Source: Oscillospiraceae bacterium
Lineage (GTDB): Bacteria; Bacillota; Clostridia; Oscillospirales; Oscillospiraceae
Reading direction: 5' to 3'
Length of the DNA: 44,218 nt
Assembly: GCA_017429835.1 (NCBI GenBank)
Contig: JAFROD010000021.1
Span: forward strand, 1 to 44,218
Each line of letters opens with the position of its first letter. Within the stretch, counting starts at the first letter, position 1. The position numbers and the translations under genes were made by a program. Below are positions 23,201 through 31,107 of this stretch, piece by piece. Below the pieces are notes generated by a model. It did not search any database. It was not told where the DNA came from and saw nothing but the letters and a program-made list of their open reading frames with translations.

Positions 23201-24629
23201 GTATCAGCTCCGCAACTGCAAGAACCTCATTATGACCGTCTCCAACAAGGAGACCGGCGAGGTCTACTTTGTGGACAACACCCCGTACCTGTCCAAGGCA
23301 TACTACGACACCGACAATGCCGCATGGTCTCCCACCGGCGCGTTCTACTGGGACGGCACCGATGCGGACGGCAACTACGTTCCCTCCGGCACGATCGTCA
23401 ATATCAACTTTGACGCGATCCTGCCCTACGGCGAGACCGAAAAGGACAACATCTGGAACTTCGACTGCCTGGTCGACTACACCGCTCCCGTGATCGAGTC
23501 TGCGAAGTACGACGTGAACGCGAAGACCGTTACCGTCACCGCAAGCGACGAGAGCTATCTGGCGAACGTCGTGGTCAATGTAGTGACCACCGATCCCGAG
23601 ACCGGTGATCCGACCCTTGCCGTCTTCGACGCGGCTGCGTTCTCCTCCGACGTTGCCGGCGAGTCCTTCACCGCGACCTTCGACGTTGCTCCGCTGCTTG
23701 ACGCAGGCATCGAGACCGTCTTCATCGACGTGCTTGACTACGCGACCAACCTTGTGGAGATCGAGCTCGATCTGAGCTGCGCGCACGAGAACACCGAGAT
23801 CCGCGACGCTGCCGAAGCGACCTGCACGACCGACGGCTACACCGGCGACACCTACTGCCTTGACTGCGGCGAACTGGTCGCAAAGGGCGAAGTGATCCCG
23901 GCGACCGGCCATACGCCCGCGGAAGCGGTCAGAGAGAACGAAGTTCCCGCGACCTACTCCAAGGCCGGTTCCTATGACGAAGTCGTTTACTGCTCCGTCT
24001 GCCAGGCAGAACTGAGCCGTGAGAAGAAGACCATTGATGCGATCGGCTACGGCAAGTGCTACGTTAAGGACTTCACCGACTGCCCGGCTGAGTGGTATCA
24101 CGAAGCCATCGACTTCATGGTCGATCAGAAGCTGATGAACGGCGTCGGCAACGGCAAGTTCGACCCGAACGGCACCATGACCCGCGGCATGATCGTCACG
24201 GTTCTGTACCGCATGGCGGGCTCTCCCGAGGTCGAAGCTCCGTCCACCTTCAAGGACGTCAAGGCTGACGCGTGGTATGCAGACGCAATCGCCTGGGCAC
24301 AGAAGAACGAAGTCGTTAACGGCTACTCCGCCGACAAGTTCGGCCCGAACGATCCCGTTACCCGTGAGCAGATCGCTGCGATCCTGTGGCGCTATGAGAA
24401 CAAGCCCGAGGCAAAGGAAGCCGACATGACCAAGTTCTCCGACACCGCGAAGATCAGCGCGTACGCGAAGGACGCGATGGAATGGGCGGTCGGCGAAGGC
24501 ATCCTGAGCGGCGACAACGGCAAGCTCAAGCCCACCGATAACGCGACCCGTGCGGAATTTGCCTGCATGATCATGCGTTATAAGGGCGGTATCTATCCTT
24601 GCGAAAACCTGAAGGATAAGTACGAATAA
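20268..24629 (+). CDS. Secreted S8 (subtilisin-type) protease with PA insert and C-terminal SLH repeats
   Basis: 1453 residues. A signal peptide (about 1-26, ending VFAAD) is followed by an I9-like propeptide and an S8 catalytic domain: Asp199 in AVLDTG, His260 in GHGTHVSG, oxyanion Asn365 in SAGNEYS and Ser595 in SGTSMSSP. A PA domain is inserted before the Ser (about 440-540, GKIAVVKRGDITFEEKV). Then come beta-rich Fn3-like regions as in cell-envelope proteinases, a CxxC module (CAHENTE...YCLDCGE...CSVCQAE) and three SLH repeats (about 1265-1440) for anchoring to the S-layer-associated wall polymer. GGAGACG precedes the ATG. Likely role: surface protein degradation for nutrition or host interaction. 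All catalytic residues are present. Confidence 0.93.
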   Translation: MKQFKSVLAMLLALVMILSCFATVFAADKTETEVEEPAKTEKQPATIRELKGYKSESFLASNSYRYAADETVRAIVILSGDPEADVAEAGSERAAAQRNTLMKQHEAVRKSMSGIKYELAYDFTALTNGFSCDVAYGDLDKIAALDGVEAVYIANHYAEPVMEKAETRMASSNYYFTGVNAAYSYYGVDGTGMVIAVLDTGLLTTHEAFQDLDNVCANYGVMTESDISKAAAPGKYINPKVPFTYDYAEFDDDVTDYNGHGTHVSGIATGAAVDLEESAYTFLGAASGAQLVNMKIFYDDKSGTSSDIYFAALEDAYRLDVDVINMSIGAQNGFTYDSELETEVFGNIYERLNNAGIVTCVSAGNEYSMAQYSPVGYVGPEYQDYGTVASPSTYEGNTSVASLENYLYPSLVIKTDAGSFPFTDSSDDGLWMAAFGGQTVEYVNVLNAEASDFATGSPEDYDGVDVSGKIAVVKRGDITFEEKVENAYNAGAIGCIVVNNQAGTISMLIETFEVPAVSVNADAATYLLNATTYELTTPTEMEYVENANAGLMSDFSNWGTSPMLTLDPTITSVGGMVYSSVNTGDGDYDVYSGTSMSSPNYAGTIAIVMQGLREMGVTDKKECADLATALLESSADMLLDADGYPYSPRKQGAGLANAASALTMYEESGYITEPIQELGDDPERTGHYTFTAEIKNDSTYSLYYIPEAYLLFDYVANAGTEANPYWVNTQTSDFAYLGNEGYASVSYELAGSDVTDGFALAVGETAEITVDIQLDDDIKAYFDETFPNGNFVEGFVCFNDVENDNGEVIYFDDAYNAYKLDEIGAYQVDDGNNYVPILDGENKIYYEGDLADLSPYTYYTTHATMLAYYGDWTDGDVLEATDFRDYIDAEYFVNTTVADSEGNTYADYGYTGLDLLDYYTSPNMGYTAVMNDGVPQSLVWYLGDNLFDYVPFYDEHISFSTLETNADTLYANGFYLEPYQLRNCKNLIMTVSNKETGEVYFVDNTPYLSKAYYDTDNAAWSPTGAFYWDGTDADGNYVPSGTIVNINFDAILPYGETEKDNIWNFDCLVDYTAPVIESAKYDVNAKTVTVTASDESYLANVVVNVVTTDPETGDPTLAVFDAAAFSSDVAGESFTATFDVAPLLDAGIETVFIDVLDYATNLVEIELDLSCAHENTEIRDAAEATCTTDGYTGDTYCLDCGELVAKGEVIPATGHTPAEAVRENEVPATYSKAGSYDEVVYCSVCQAELSREKKTIDAIGYGKCYVKDFTDCPAEWYHEAIDFMVDQKLMNGVGNGKFDPNGTMTRGMIVTVLYRMAGSPEVEAPSTFKDVKADAWYADAIAWAQKNEVVNGYSADKFGPNDPVTREQIAAILWRYENKPEAKEADMTKFSDTAKISAYAKDAMEWAVGEGILSGDNGKLKPTDNATRAEFACMIMRYKGGIYPCENLKDKYE

Positions 24630-24649
24630 GCGAATATCCCAAATTCACG

Positions 24650-24686
24650 ATTGGGGTCAGGCATTTCGCCTGACCCCAATTTTTTG
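24650..24686 (+). terminator. Terminator of the S8 protease gene
   Basis: ATTGGGGTCAGGC-attt-GCCTGACCCCAAT followed by TTTTT. Confidence 0.9.
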
Positions 24687-24703
24687 CGGAGCAAAAAAAG
24701 TTG

Positions 24704-24732
24704 TGGACTTTTTCAAAGCGGTTTGTTAAAAT
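24704..24732 (+). promoter_or_regulatory. Promoter of the second SLH protein gene
   Basis: TGGACT (24704-24709), a 17-bp spacer and TAAAAT (24727-24732). The spacing and sequence match the S8 gene promoter. Confidence 0.6.
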
Positions 24733-24809
24733 GGTATACGGATAGAACTGTGTCCTGCGGCAGGGAACTGCGCAGAACGGCAGAATGATTTAAAAAAGGA
24801 GACGAACTA

Positions 24810-26198
24810 ATGAAACAGCTCAAGTATGTTCTTATCATGCTCCTCGCTCTGGTCATGATTTTGTCCTGCGTCGCTCCCGTCTTCGCGGCGGACTGCGCGC
24901 ACGCGCATACCGAAGTCCGCAACGCGGTTGCCGCCGGCTGCGAGACCGAAGGTTATTCCGGCGACACTTACTGCAAAGACTGCGGCGCACTGCTCGCAAA
25001 GGGCGCCGTGATCCCGGCGACCGGCCATCACTACGACAGCGGCGTGGTCAGCAAGCCCGCGACCTGCACGGAAGACGGCGTGAGAATCTATCTCTGCAAG
25101 GACTGCGGCAGCACGTACACTACGGTTATCAAAGCTTCCGGCCATCTGTTCGGCGAGTGGGTCGTCGTAACGCCCGCGACCGCGACGGTCAAGGGAGAAG
25201 AATCCCGCACCTGCACGTACTGCGGCTTGGTAGAGACCCGCGAGATCAAGCCGCTGAGCTATGCCAAGTGCTACGCGAAGCACTTTACCGACTGCACCGA
25301 GAAGTGGTATCACGAGGCAGTCGACTACTGCGTGGACGCCGGTCTGATGGACGGCGTCAGCACGAAGCTCTTTGCGCCGAAGGGCGCCATGACCCGCGGC
25401 ATGATCGTCACGGTTCTGTACCGCATGGCGGGCAAGCCCGAGATCACCGCGCTGTCCAGCTTTAAGGACGTCGACAAGGACGCATGGTACGCCGAGCCTA
25501 TCGCATGGGCGCAGGATACCGGCATCGTCCTCGGTTACTCCGCGGATCAGTTCGGCCCGAACGACTACGTTACCCGCGAGCAGATCGCCACGATCCTCTG
25601 GCGTTTTGAGGGAAGACCCGAGGGCAAGGACGCCAACATGGACAAGTTCAAGGATACCAAGAAGATCAGCACCTATGCGGAAAATGCGATGAAATGGGCG
25701 GTCGGCGAAGGCATCCTGAGCGGCGACAACCTGATGCTCAAGCCCAAGGACAACGCGACCCGTGCGGAATTTGCCTGCATGATCATGCGCTACAAGGGCG
25801 GCTCCTTCCTCTGCGAGACCATGAAAGACTGGGAAAAGGAAGAAGAGGACGATTATAAGGACGTGGACGGCACCTACCGTCTTGTGACCATCAACGGCAA
25901 GAGCGTTAAGAAGTACCTGATCGAAAAGTACGGCGATGAAGAGCACGCCAAAGAGTATTTGGAGTACTACGAGCTGACGCGTTATGAGGACATCCTTGTA
26001 CTCAACCTGAAGAAGGACGGCAAGTTTACCGCCTCCTATCTGGATGAGGATTATAACGGAACCTGGAAGGTGAGCAGCGGCAAGCTGACGCTCACGGTGA
26101 GAGTCGCCTACGAAAAGGACGAGAACATGGTGCTCAACTATAACAAGGGCGAGATCACCTTCGAAGTGGACGGAGAAGAGTGGCTGCTTGCCAGATAA
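24810..26198 (+). CDS. Secreted CxxC / SLH / beta-barrel surface protein
   Basis: 462 residues. The signal peptide (about 1-26) is nearly identical to that of the S8 protease. Residues about 27-145 hold repeated zinc-ribbon-like CxxC modules (YCKDCGA, YLCKDCGS, CTYCGL) with TGH/SGH spacers, as in other clostridial surface proteins. Three SLH repeats follow (about 150-330), closely similar to those of the S8 protease. The C-terminal 115 residues (YKDVDGTYRL...LVLNLKKDGKFTASYLDEDYNGTWKVSSGKLTLTV) look like a lipocalin-type beta-barrel. The SLH part is thus internal, leaving a barrel domain displayed beyond it. No catalytic motif. A ligand-binding role is a guess. Confidence 0.88.
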   Translation: MKQLKYVLIMLLALVMILSCVAPVFAADCAHAHTEVRNAVAAGCETEGYSGDTYCKDCGALLAKGAVIPATGHHYDSGVVSKPATCTEDGVRIYLCKDCGSTYTTVIKASGHLFGEWVVVTPATATVKGEESRTCTYCGLVETREIKPLSYAKCYAKHFTDCTEKWYHEAVDYCVDAGLMDGVSTKLFAPKGAMTRGMIVTVLYRMAGKPEITALSSFKDVDKDAWYAEPIAWAQDTGIVLGYSADQFGPNDYVTREQIATILWRFEGRPEGKDANMDKFKDTKKISTYAENAMKWAVGEGILSGDNLMLKPKDNATRAEFACMIMRYKGGSFLCETMKDWEKEEEDDYKDVDGTYRLVTINGKSVKKYLIEKYGDEEHAKEYLEYYELTRYEDILVLNLKKDGKFTASYLDEDYNGTWKVSSGKLTLTVRVAYEKDENMVLNYNKGEITFEVDGEEWLLAR

Positions 26199-26530
26199 AC
26201 CGCCCGAACGATAATGACCCCGGAGACTGTCTCCTTGTGAGACAGTCTCCGCTTTTTTTGCGGGTTGGCAATCGTCGGAAGAATGAAATCTAAGCAGAAA
26301 TCCGTTTGGCTATATTGCGCGCTTTGAACTTCAATTTTTGTGCTTTTCGCTGAAAAATTCGTTCCCGTTAGCCTGCGCTATTGTAGTAACGGACGGTCTG
26401 TGCTATGATAAGTATGAGCTGTTAGTCAAGTGCGGCAGTCCGTCTGCACCGGCTGTTTTTTGCGGAGGAAACAGCGGTGCGGCAGCGGCCGCAGTTCCGA
26501 CAGACCCACAAATTTTTAAGGAGGTATATC
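26199..26530 (+). promoter_or_regulatory. Intergenic: terminator and promoter/leader of the 5'-nucleotidase gene
   Basis: A terminator at 26221-26259 (CGGAGACTGTCTC-cttgt-GAGACAGTCTCCG then T7) closes the second SLH gene. A promoter follows: TTGTAG (26381-26386), a 17-bp spacer and TATGAT (26404-26409). The leader to the RBS AAGGAGGTATATC is about 110 bases, GC-rich near its end, and shows no riboswitch I recognise. The open frames here have no coding support. Confidence 0.6.
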
Positions 26531-29500
26531 ATGAAAAAAGTACTGTCTTTGCTTCTGGTACTGATGCTCCTGCTCAGCATTCTCCCCACCGCAGTATCCG
26601 CTGAAGAGCCGAAGGACATTATCATCTACTTCACGAACGATGTCCACGGCGCGTATGAGAATTATGCGTACGCCGCGGAGATCATGAAAGACGGCGACTT
26701 TATCGTAGACGCCGGCGACAATATCCAGGGCTCCGTCGCCACCTCGCTGACCGACGGTCAGTGCATGGTCGACATCATGAACGCGGTCGGCTACGACGTC
26801 GCGATCCCCGGCAACCATGAGTTTGACTTTGGCTTCGACCGCTTCATGGAAATCGTGAACGGCGAGGGCAACACCCCGTACATTTCCGCAAACGTATGGG
26901 ACAAGGTCAACGACAAGTCCGTGCTTCCCGCCTACAAGATCCTTGAGGCAGGCGGCAAGAAGATCGCCTTCGTCGGCATCACCACCCCCGAAACGCTGGT
27001 AAAGTCCACCCCGACCTTCTTCCAGGATGCCGAAGGCAACTGGATCTATGACTTCTGCAACGACGAGTCCGGCGAAAAGCTGTACAAGGTCGTGCAGGAC
27101 GCCATTGACGCCGCGAAGGCGGAGGGCGCCGACTACGTCATCGCGATCGGCCACCTCGGCATCGACGAGCAGTCCGAGCCGTGGACTTCCACCTCTGTCG
27201 TTGCGAATGTTTCCGGCCTCGACGCTCTGATCGACGGCCACTCCCACAGCACCTTCTCCGAGACGAAGACCGACAAGGACGGCAAGGAAGTCGTCGTCGC
27301 GCAGACCGGCACGAAGCTCGCCAACGTCGGCAAGCTGACGATCGCTGCCGACGGCACGATCGACGCTGTGCTGATCCCCGTCGTCGCTGACGAGACCGCT
27401 CCGTTTGACGCGACCGTCGCAGAAGCTGTCGCAAAGATCAAGGGCGAAATCGACGAGATCAGCAACACGGTCGTTGCGAAGACCGAGGTCGCGCTGACCA
27501 CGAAGGATCCCGAGACCGGCAACCGCGCGGTCCGTAACGCGGAGACCAACCTCGGCGACCTGTGCGCCGACGCGTACCGCGACCTGCTCAAGACCGACAT
27601 CGCCTTCGTCAACGGCGGCGGCGTCCGCGCTGACCTCGCGATCGGCGACGTCACCTACGGCGACATCATCAAGGTCCACCCGTTCGGCAACATGGCCTGC
27701 GCCATCGAAGTCACCGGCGAGCAGATCTGGGAGGCGCTGGAGCTCGGCGCTGCGGCATATCCCGGCGAGTCCGGCGGCTTCCTGCAGGTTTCCGGCATTG
27801 AGTACACCATCAACCAGGCCATTCCGTCCCCGGTTATCAAGGACGAGACCGGCATGTTCGCCGGCCTGAAGCCGGGCGCTTCCCACAGAGTCGTTGACGT
27901 TAAGATCGGCGGCGAGCCGCTCGATCCCGAGAAGACCTACACCCTCGGCGGCCACAACTACATGCTCAAGCAGTGCGGCGACGGCTACGCGATGTTCAAG
28001 GGCTGCAAGGTCCTGCAGGACGAGATCGCGGTCGACAACGAAGTGCTGATCCGCTACATCCGCGACACGCTGGGCGGCGTCGTTTCCGCTGACTCCATCT
28101 ACGCGAACCTGCGCGGCGAAGGCCGTATTAAGGTCATCGACAACGCGGAAGTCTTCTCCGTCTTCTTCACGAACGACGTCCACGGCGCGTATGAGAACTA
28201 CGCCTACGCCGCGGAGATTATGAAGGACGGCGACTTTGTCGTTGACGCAGGCGACAACATCCAGGGTTCCGTCGCGACCTCTCTGACCAAGGGCCAGTGC
28301 ATGGTCGACATCATGAACGCGGTCGGCTACGACCTCGCGATCCCCGGCAACCACGAATTCGACTTCGGCTTTGACCGCTTCATGGAAATCGCGGAAGGCG
28401 AGAACACCCCGTACATTTCCGCAAACGTATGGGACAAGGTCAATGACAAGTCCGTCCTTCCCGCTTACAAGATTCTCGAAGTCGGCGAGAAGAAGGTTGC
28501 CTTCATCGGCATCACCACCCCCGAAACGCTTGTAAAGTCCACCCCGACCTTCTTCCAGAATGAGGCAGGCGAGTGGATCTATGACTTCTGCAACGACGAG
28601 TCCGGCGAGAAGCTGTACAAGGTCGTGCAGGACGCCATTGACGCCGCGAAGGCGGAAGGCGCCGACTACGTCATCGCGATCGGCCACCTCGGCATCGACG
28701 AGCAGTCCGAGCCGTGGACTTCCACCTCCGTTATCAAGAACGTGAGCGGCCTCGACGCTCTGATCGACGGCCACTCCCACAGCACCTTCACCGAAGTCAA
28801 GCCCGACAAGGACGGCAAGGACGTGACGGTCGCGCAGACCGGCACCAAGCTCGCCAACGTCGGCAAGCTGATCTTCTCCGCGGACGGCAGCATCAGCGCT
28901 GAGCTGATCCCCGTCAAGGCGGGCGAGGGCGTTCCGTATGACGAGACCGTCGCGGAAGCTGTCGCGAAGGTCAAGGCAGACATTGACGCGATCAGCGAGA
29001 CGGTCGTCGCGAAGACCGAAGTCCTGCTGACCACGAAGGATCCCGACACCGGCAAGCGCGCGGTCCGTAACGCGGAGACCAACCTCGGCGACCTGTGCGC
29101 CGACGCGTACCGCGACCTGCTCGGCACCGACATCGCCTTCGTCAACGGCGGCGGCGTCCGTGCGGACATCGAGGCCGGCGACGTGACCTACGGTCAGATC
29201 ATCGCGGTCCATCCGTTCGGCAACATGGCCTGCGCCATCGAGGTCACCGGCCAGCAGATCTGGGACGCGCTGGAGCTCGGCGCTGCGGCATATCCCGGCG
29301 AGTCCGGCGGCTTCCTGCAGGTCTCCGGTCTGGAGTACACCATCAACAAGGCAATCCCGACTCCGGTCATCAAGGACGATAAGGGTATGTTCGTCGGCAT
29401 GAAGGAAGGCGCGCCGCACAGAGTCATCGACGTCAAGATCGGCGGCGAGCCTCTGGACGTGGCGAAGACCTACACCCTCGGCGGCCACAACTACATGCTC

Positions 29501-30211
29501 AAGCAGTGCGGCGACGGCTACGCGATGTTCAAGGGCTGCAAGGTCCTGCAGGACGAGATCGCGGTCGATAACGAGGTCCTGATCCGCTACATCCGCGACA
29601 CCCTCAAGGGCGTCGTTGCGGCTGACTCCATCTACGCGAACCCGCGCGGCGCAGGTCGTATCAAGGTCATCGACGAGTATCCGAACCCCTTCACCGATGT
29701 GAAGGACGGCGACTACTTCTACGATGCAGTCATTTGGGCGGTCAAGAACGAAGTCACCAAGGGCACTTCCGACACCACGTTCAGCCCGGCGGACACCTGC
29801 ACCAGAGCGCAGGTCGTTACCTTCCTGTGGCGCGCAAAGGGCTGCCCGGAGCCGACGCTGACCGAGAACCCGTTCAAGGACGTCAAGGAAACCGACTACT
29901 TCTACAAGGCAGTCCTGTGGGCAGTCGAGAACGAGATCACCAACGGCATCGCTGCCGACACCTTCGCTCCGAATGCCGGCTGCACCAGAGGCCAGGTCGT
30001 GACCTTCCTGTGGAGAGCAGAGGGCAAGCAGGCGCCTGAGAAGACCGAGAACCCGTTCGGCGACGTGAAGGAAGGCGACTTCTATTACGACGCAGTTCTG
30101 TGGGCAGTCGAGAAGGAGATCACGAAGGGCACTTCCGACAAGACCTTCTCCCCGAACGACACCTGCACCAGAGGTCAGATCGTGACCTTCCTGTTCCGCG
30201 ATCTGGCATAA
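26531..30211 (+). CDS. Secreted tandem-duplicated 5'-nucleotidase (UshA-like) with C-terminal SLH repeats
   Basis: 1226 residues: a signal peptide (about 1-24), two full 5'-nucleotidase modules in tandem, then three SLH repeats (about 1050-1226). Each module has the metallophosphoesterase part (NDVHG at 36-40 and 548-552; DAGDNIQGS; GNHEFDFG; AIGHLG; DGHSHST) and the C-terminal substrate domain (NGGGVRAD, HPFGNMACAI, CGDGYAMFKG). The period is 512 residues and both copies keep all metal-ligand motifs. The family removes phosphate from nucleotides or UDP-sugars outside the cell. The frame opens at 26477, but AAGGAGGTATATC fixes the ATG at 26531. A double nucleotidase with SLH anchoring would scavenge phosphate and nucleosides, or lower extracellular ATP/AMP, at the cell surface. 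Confidence 0.93.
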   Translation: MKKVLSLLLVLMLLLSILPTAVSAEEPKDIIIYFTNDVHGAYENYAYAAEIMKDGDFIVDAGDNIQGSVATSLTDGQCMVDIMNAVGYDVAIPGNHEFDFGFDRFMEIVNGEGNTPYISANVWDKVNDKSVLPAYKILEAGGKKIAFVGITTPETLVKSTPTFFQDAEGNWIYDFCNDESGEKLYKVVQDAIDAAKAEGADYVIAIGHLGIDEQSEPWTSTSVVANVSGLDALIDGHSHSTFSETKTDKDGKEVVVAQTGTKLANVGKLTIAADGTIDAVLIPVVADETAPFDATVAEAVAKIKGEIDEISNTVVAKTEVALTTKDPETGNRAVRNAETNLGDLCADAYRDLLKTDIAFVNGGGVRADLAIGDVTYGDIIKVHPFGNMACAIEVTGEQIWEALELGAAAYPGESGGFLQVSGIEYTINQAIPSPVIKDETGMFAGLKPGASHRVVDVKIGGEPLDPEKTYTLGGHNYMLKQCGDGYAMFKGCKVLQDEIAVDNEVLIRYIRDTLGGVVSADSIYANLRGEGRIKVIDNAEVFSVFFTNDVHGAYENYAYAAEIMKDGDFVVDAGDNIQGSVATSLTKGQCMVDIMNAVGYDLAIPGNHEFDFGFDRFMEIAEGENTPYISANVWDKVNDKSVLPAYKILEVGEKKVAFIGITTPETLVKSTPTFFQNEAGEWIYDFCNDESGEKLYKVVQDAIDAAKAEGADYVIAIGHLGIDEQSEPWTSTSVIKNVSGLDALIDGHSHSTFTEVKPDKDGKDVTVAQTGTKLANVGKLIFSADGSISAELIPVKAGEGVPYDETVAEAVAKVKADIDAISETVVAKTEVLLTTKDPDTGKRAVRNAETNLGDLCADAYRDLLGTDIAFVNGGGVRADIEAGDVTYGQIIAVHPFGNMACAIEVTGQQIWDALELGAAAYPGESGGFLQVSGLEYTINKAIPTPVIKDDKGMFVGMKEGAPHRVIDVKIGGEPLDVAKTYTLGGHNYMLKQCGDGYAMFKGCKVLQDEIAVDNEVLIRYIRDTLKGVVAADSIYANPRGAGRIKVIDEYPNPFTDVKDGDYFYDAVIWAVKNEVTKGTSDTTFSPADTCTRAQVVTFLWRAKGCPEPTLTENPFKDVKETDYFYKAVLWAVENEITNGIAADTFAPNAGCTRGQVVTFLWRAEGKQAPEKTENPFGDVKEGDFYYDAVLWAVEKEITKGTSDKTFSPNDTCTRGQIVTFLFRDLA
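26613..29685 (+). repeat. Intragenic 1.54-kb tandem repeat in the 5'-nucleotidase gene
   Basis: Two units of about 1536 bp (roughly 26613-28148 and 28149-29685) are highly similar at DNA level. The stretch covering residues around AIGHLGIDEQSEP (27131-27195 and 28665-28729) and the one around NAETNLGDLCADAYRD (near 27535 and 29069) are each identical over about 60 bases. The second unit differs at scattered codons and by one residue (NGEGN versus EGEN). Confidence 0.85.
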
Positions 30212-30226
30212 GAGTTCATCAATCCC

Positions 30227-30259
30227 TGCGGGGCGGCTTTCGAGCCGCCCCGCATTTTT
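30227..30259 (+). terminator. Terminator of the 5'-nucleotidase gene
   Basis: TGCGGGGCGGC-tttcga-GCCGCCCCGCA followed by TTTTT. Confidence 0.9.
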
Positions 30260-30269
30260 GGTATTTCGG

Positions 30270-30298
30270 TTGACAAATCGAAAACCCCGTGCTATAGT
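30270..30298 (+). promoter_or_regulatory. Promoter of the ABC transporter operon
   Basis: TTGACA (30270-30275), a 17-bp spacer and TATAGT (30293-30298). The last base pairs of the -10 overlap the first operator dyad. Confidence 0.75.
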
Positions 30299-30386
30299 AG
30301 TTAGCGAAAGCTAACTACAGGACGGGAGTTGCCGCGCAGGAGAGGACGGCGCGTTCTTTTTTGGATAAAGGTTAGCGGCGGCTAAC
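30297..30386. promoter_or_regulatory. Two GTTAGC-N4-GCTAAC operator dyads
   Basis: A perfect dyad GTAGTTAGC-gaaa-GCTAACTAC (30297-30318) covers the start site, and GTTAGC-ggcg-GCTAAC (30371-30386) lies in the leader, 71 bp further on. TTAGC-N4-GCTAA palindromes of this kind are typical of MarR-type operators. No regulator gene lies in this operon, so the factor would act from elsewhere. Confidence 0.7.
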
Positions 30387-30405
30387 GTCAAAACGGAGGG
30401 AAACC

Positions 30406-31107
30406 ATGGCTATCGTACAATTTGAAAACGTGTCGAAGATCTATACCAGCGGCGACCACGAGCTGCGCGCGCTCGACCGCGTCAGCTTCACGCTGGACGA
30501 GGGGAAATTCGTCGTGATCCTCGGGCCGTCCGGCGCGGGCAAAAGCACCCTTTTGAACCTGCTCGGCGGTCTGGACAGTCCGAACGAGGGAACGATCACC
30601 ATTTCCGGGCAGGATATTTCCAAGCTGACGGACAACGAGCTTGCCGACTACCGCGCTTCGACGGTCGGCTTCGTCTTCCAGTTTTACAACCTCATCCCGA
30701 CGCTGACGGTCTACGAGAACGTCAAGCTCGTTACGGAGATCTCGAAGCACGCTCTCGACGCCGAGGACATGATCGGCAGAGTCGGGCTGCTCGATCACCG
30801 GAACAACTTTCCGGCGGAGCTATCCGGCGGCGAGCAGCAGCGCATTTCCATCGCCCGCGCGCTGTGCAAGAATCCGAAGATCCTGCTCTGCGACGAGCCG
30901 ACCGGCGCGCTCGATTCCGAGACCGGCGTGATGGTGCTGAAGCTCCTGCTCGACATGGCGAAAAACGACGGCAAGACCATCGTGATCGTCACGCACAATC
31001 AGAACATCGCAAAAATGGCGGACGTCGTGATCCGCGTCAAGAACGGAAAGATCCGCTCGGTCGAGGAGCAGGAGAATCCGCTTTCCGCTGACGAGGTGGA
31101 GTGGTGA
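30406..31107 (+). CDS. ABC transporter ATP-binding protein (MacB/LolD type)
   Basis: 233 residues. Walker A GPSGAGKST (40-48), Q-loop region FVFQFYNLIPTLTVYENV, signature LSGGEQQRISIARAL (139-153), Walker B ILLCDEP (159-165) followed by TGALDSETG, and the H-loop in VIVTHNQNI. The sequence pattern is that of ATPases that drive FtsX-type permeases (MacB, LolD, BceA-like). AACGGAGGG precedes the ATG. Its stop overlaps the permease start, so the two form one transporter controlled by the GTTAGC dyads. Confidence 0.95.
   Translation: MAIVQFENVSKIYTSGDHELRALDRVSFTLDEGKFVVILGPSGAGKSTLLNLLGGLDSPNEGTITISGQDISKLTDNELADYRASTVGFVFQFYNLIPTLTVYENVKLVTEISKHALDAEDMIGRVGLLDHRNNFPAELSGGEQQRISIARALCKNPKILLCDEPTGALDSETGVMVLKLLLDMAKNDGKTIVIVTHNQNIAKMADVVIRVKNGKIRSVEEQENPLSADEVEW

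Noticed and set aside
20247..24101. 1284-codon open frame antisense to the S8 protease (and a 990-codon one antisense to the 5'-nucleotidase)
   Set aside because: Long antisense frames are expected opposite GC-rich genes; the translations are Val/Asp/Arg-rich with no domain, signal or RBS.
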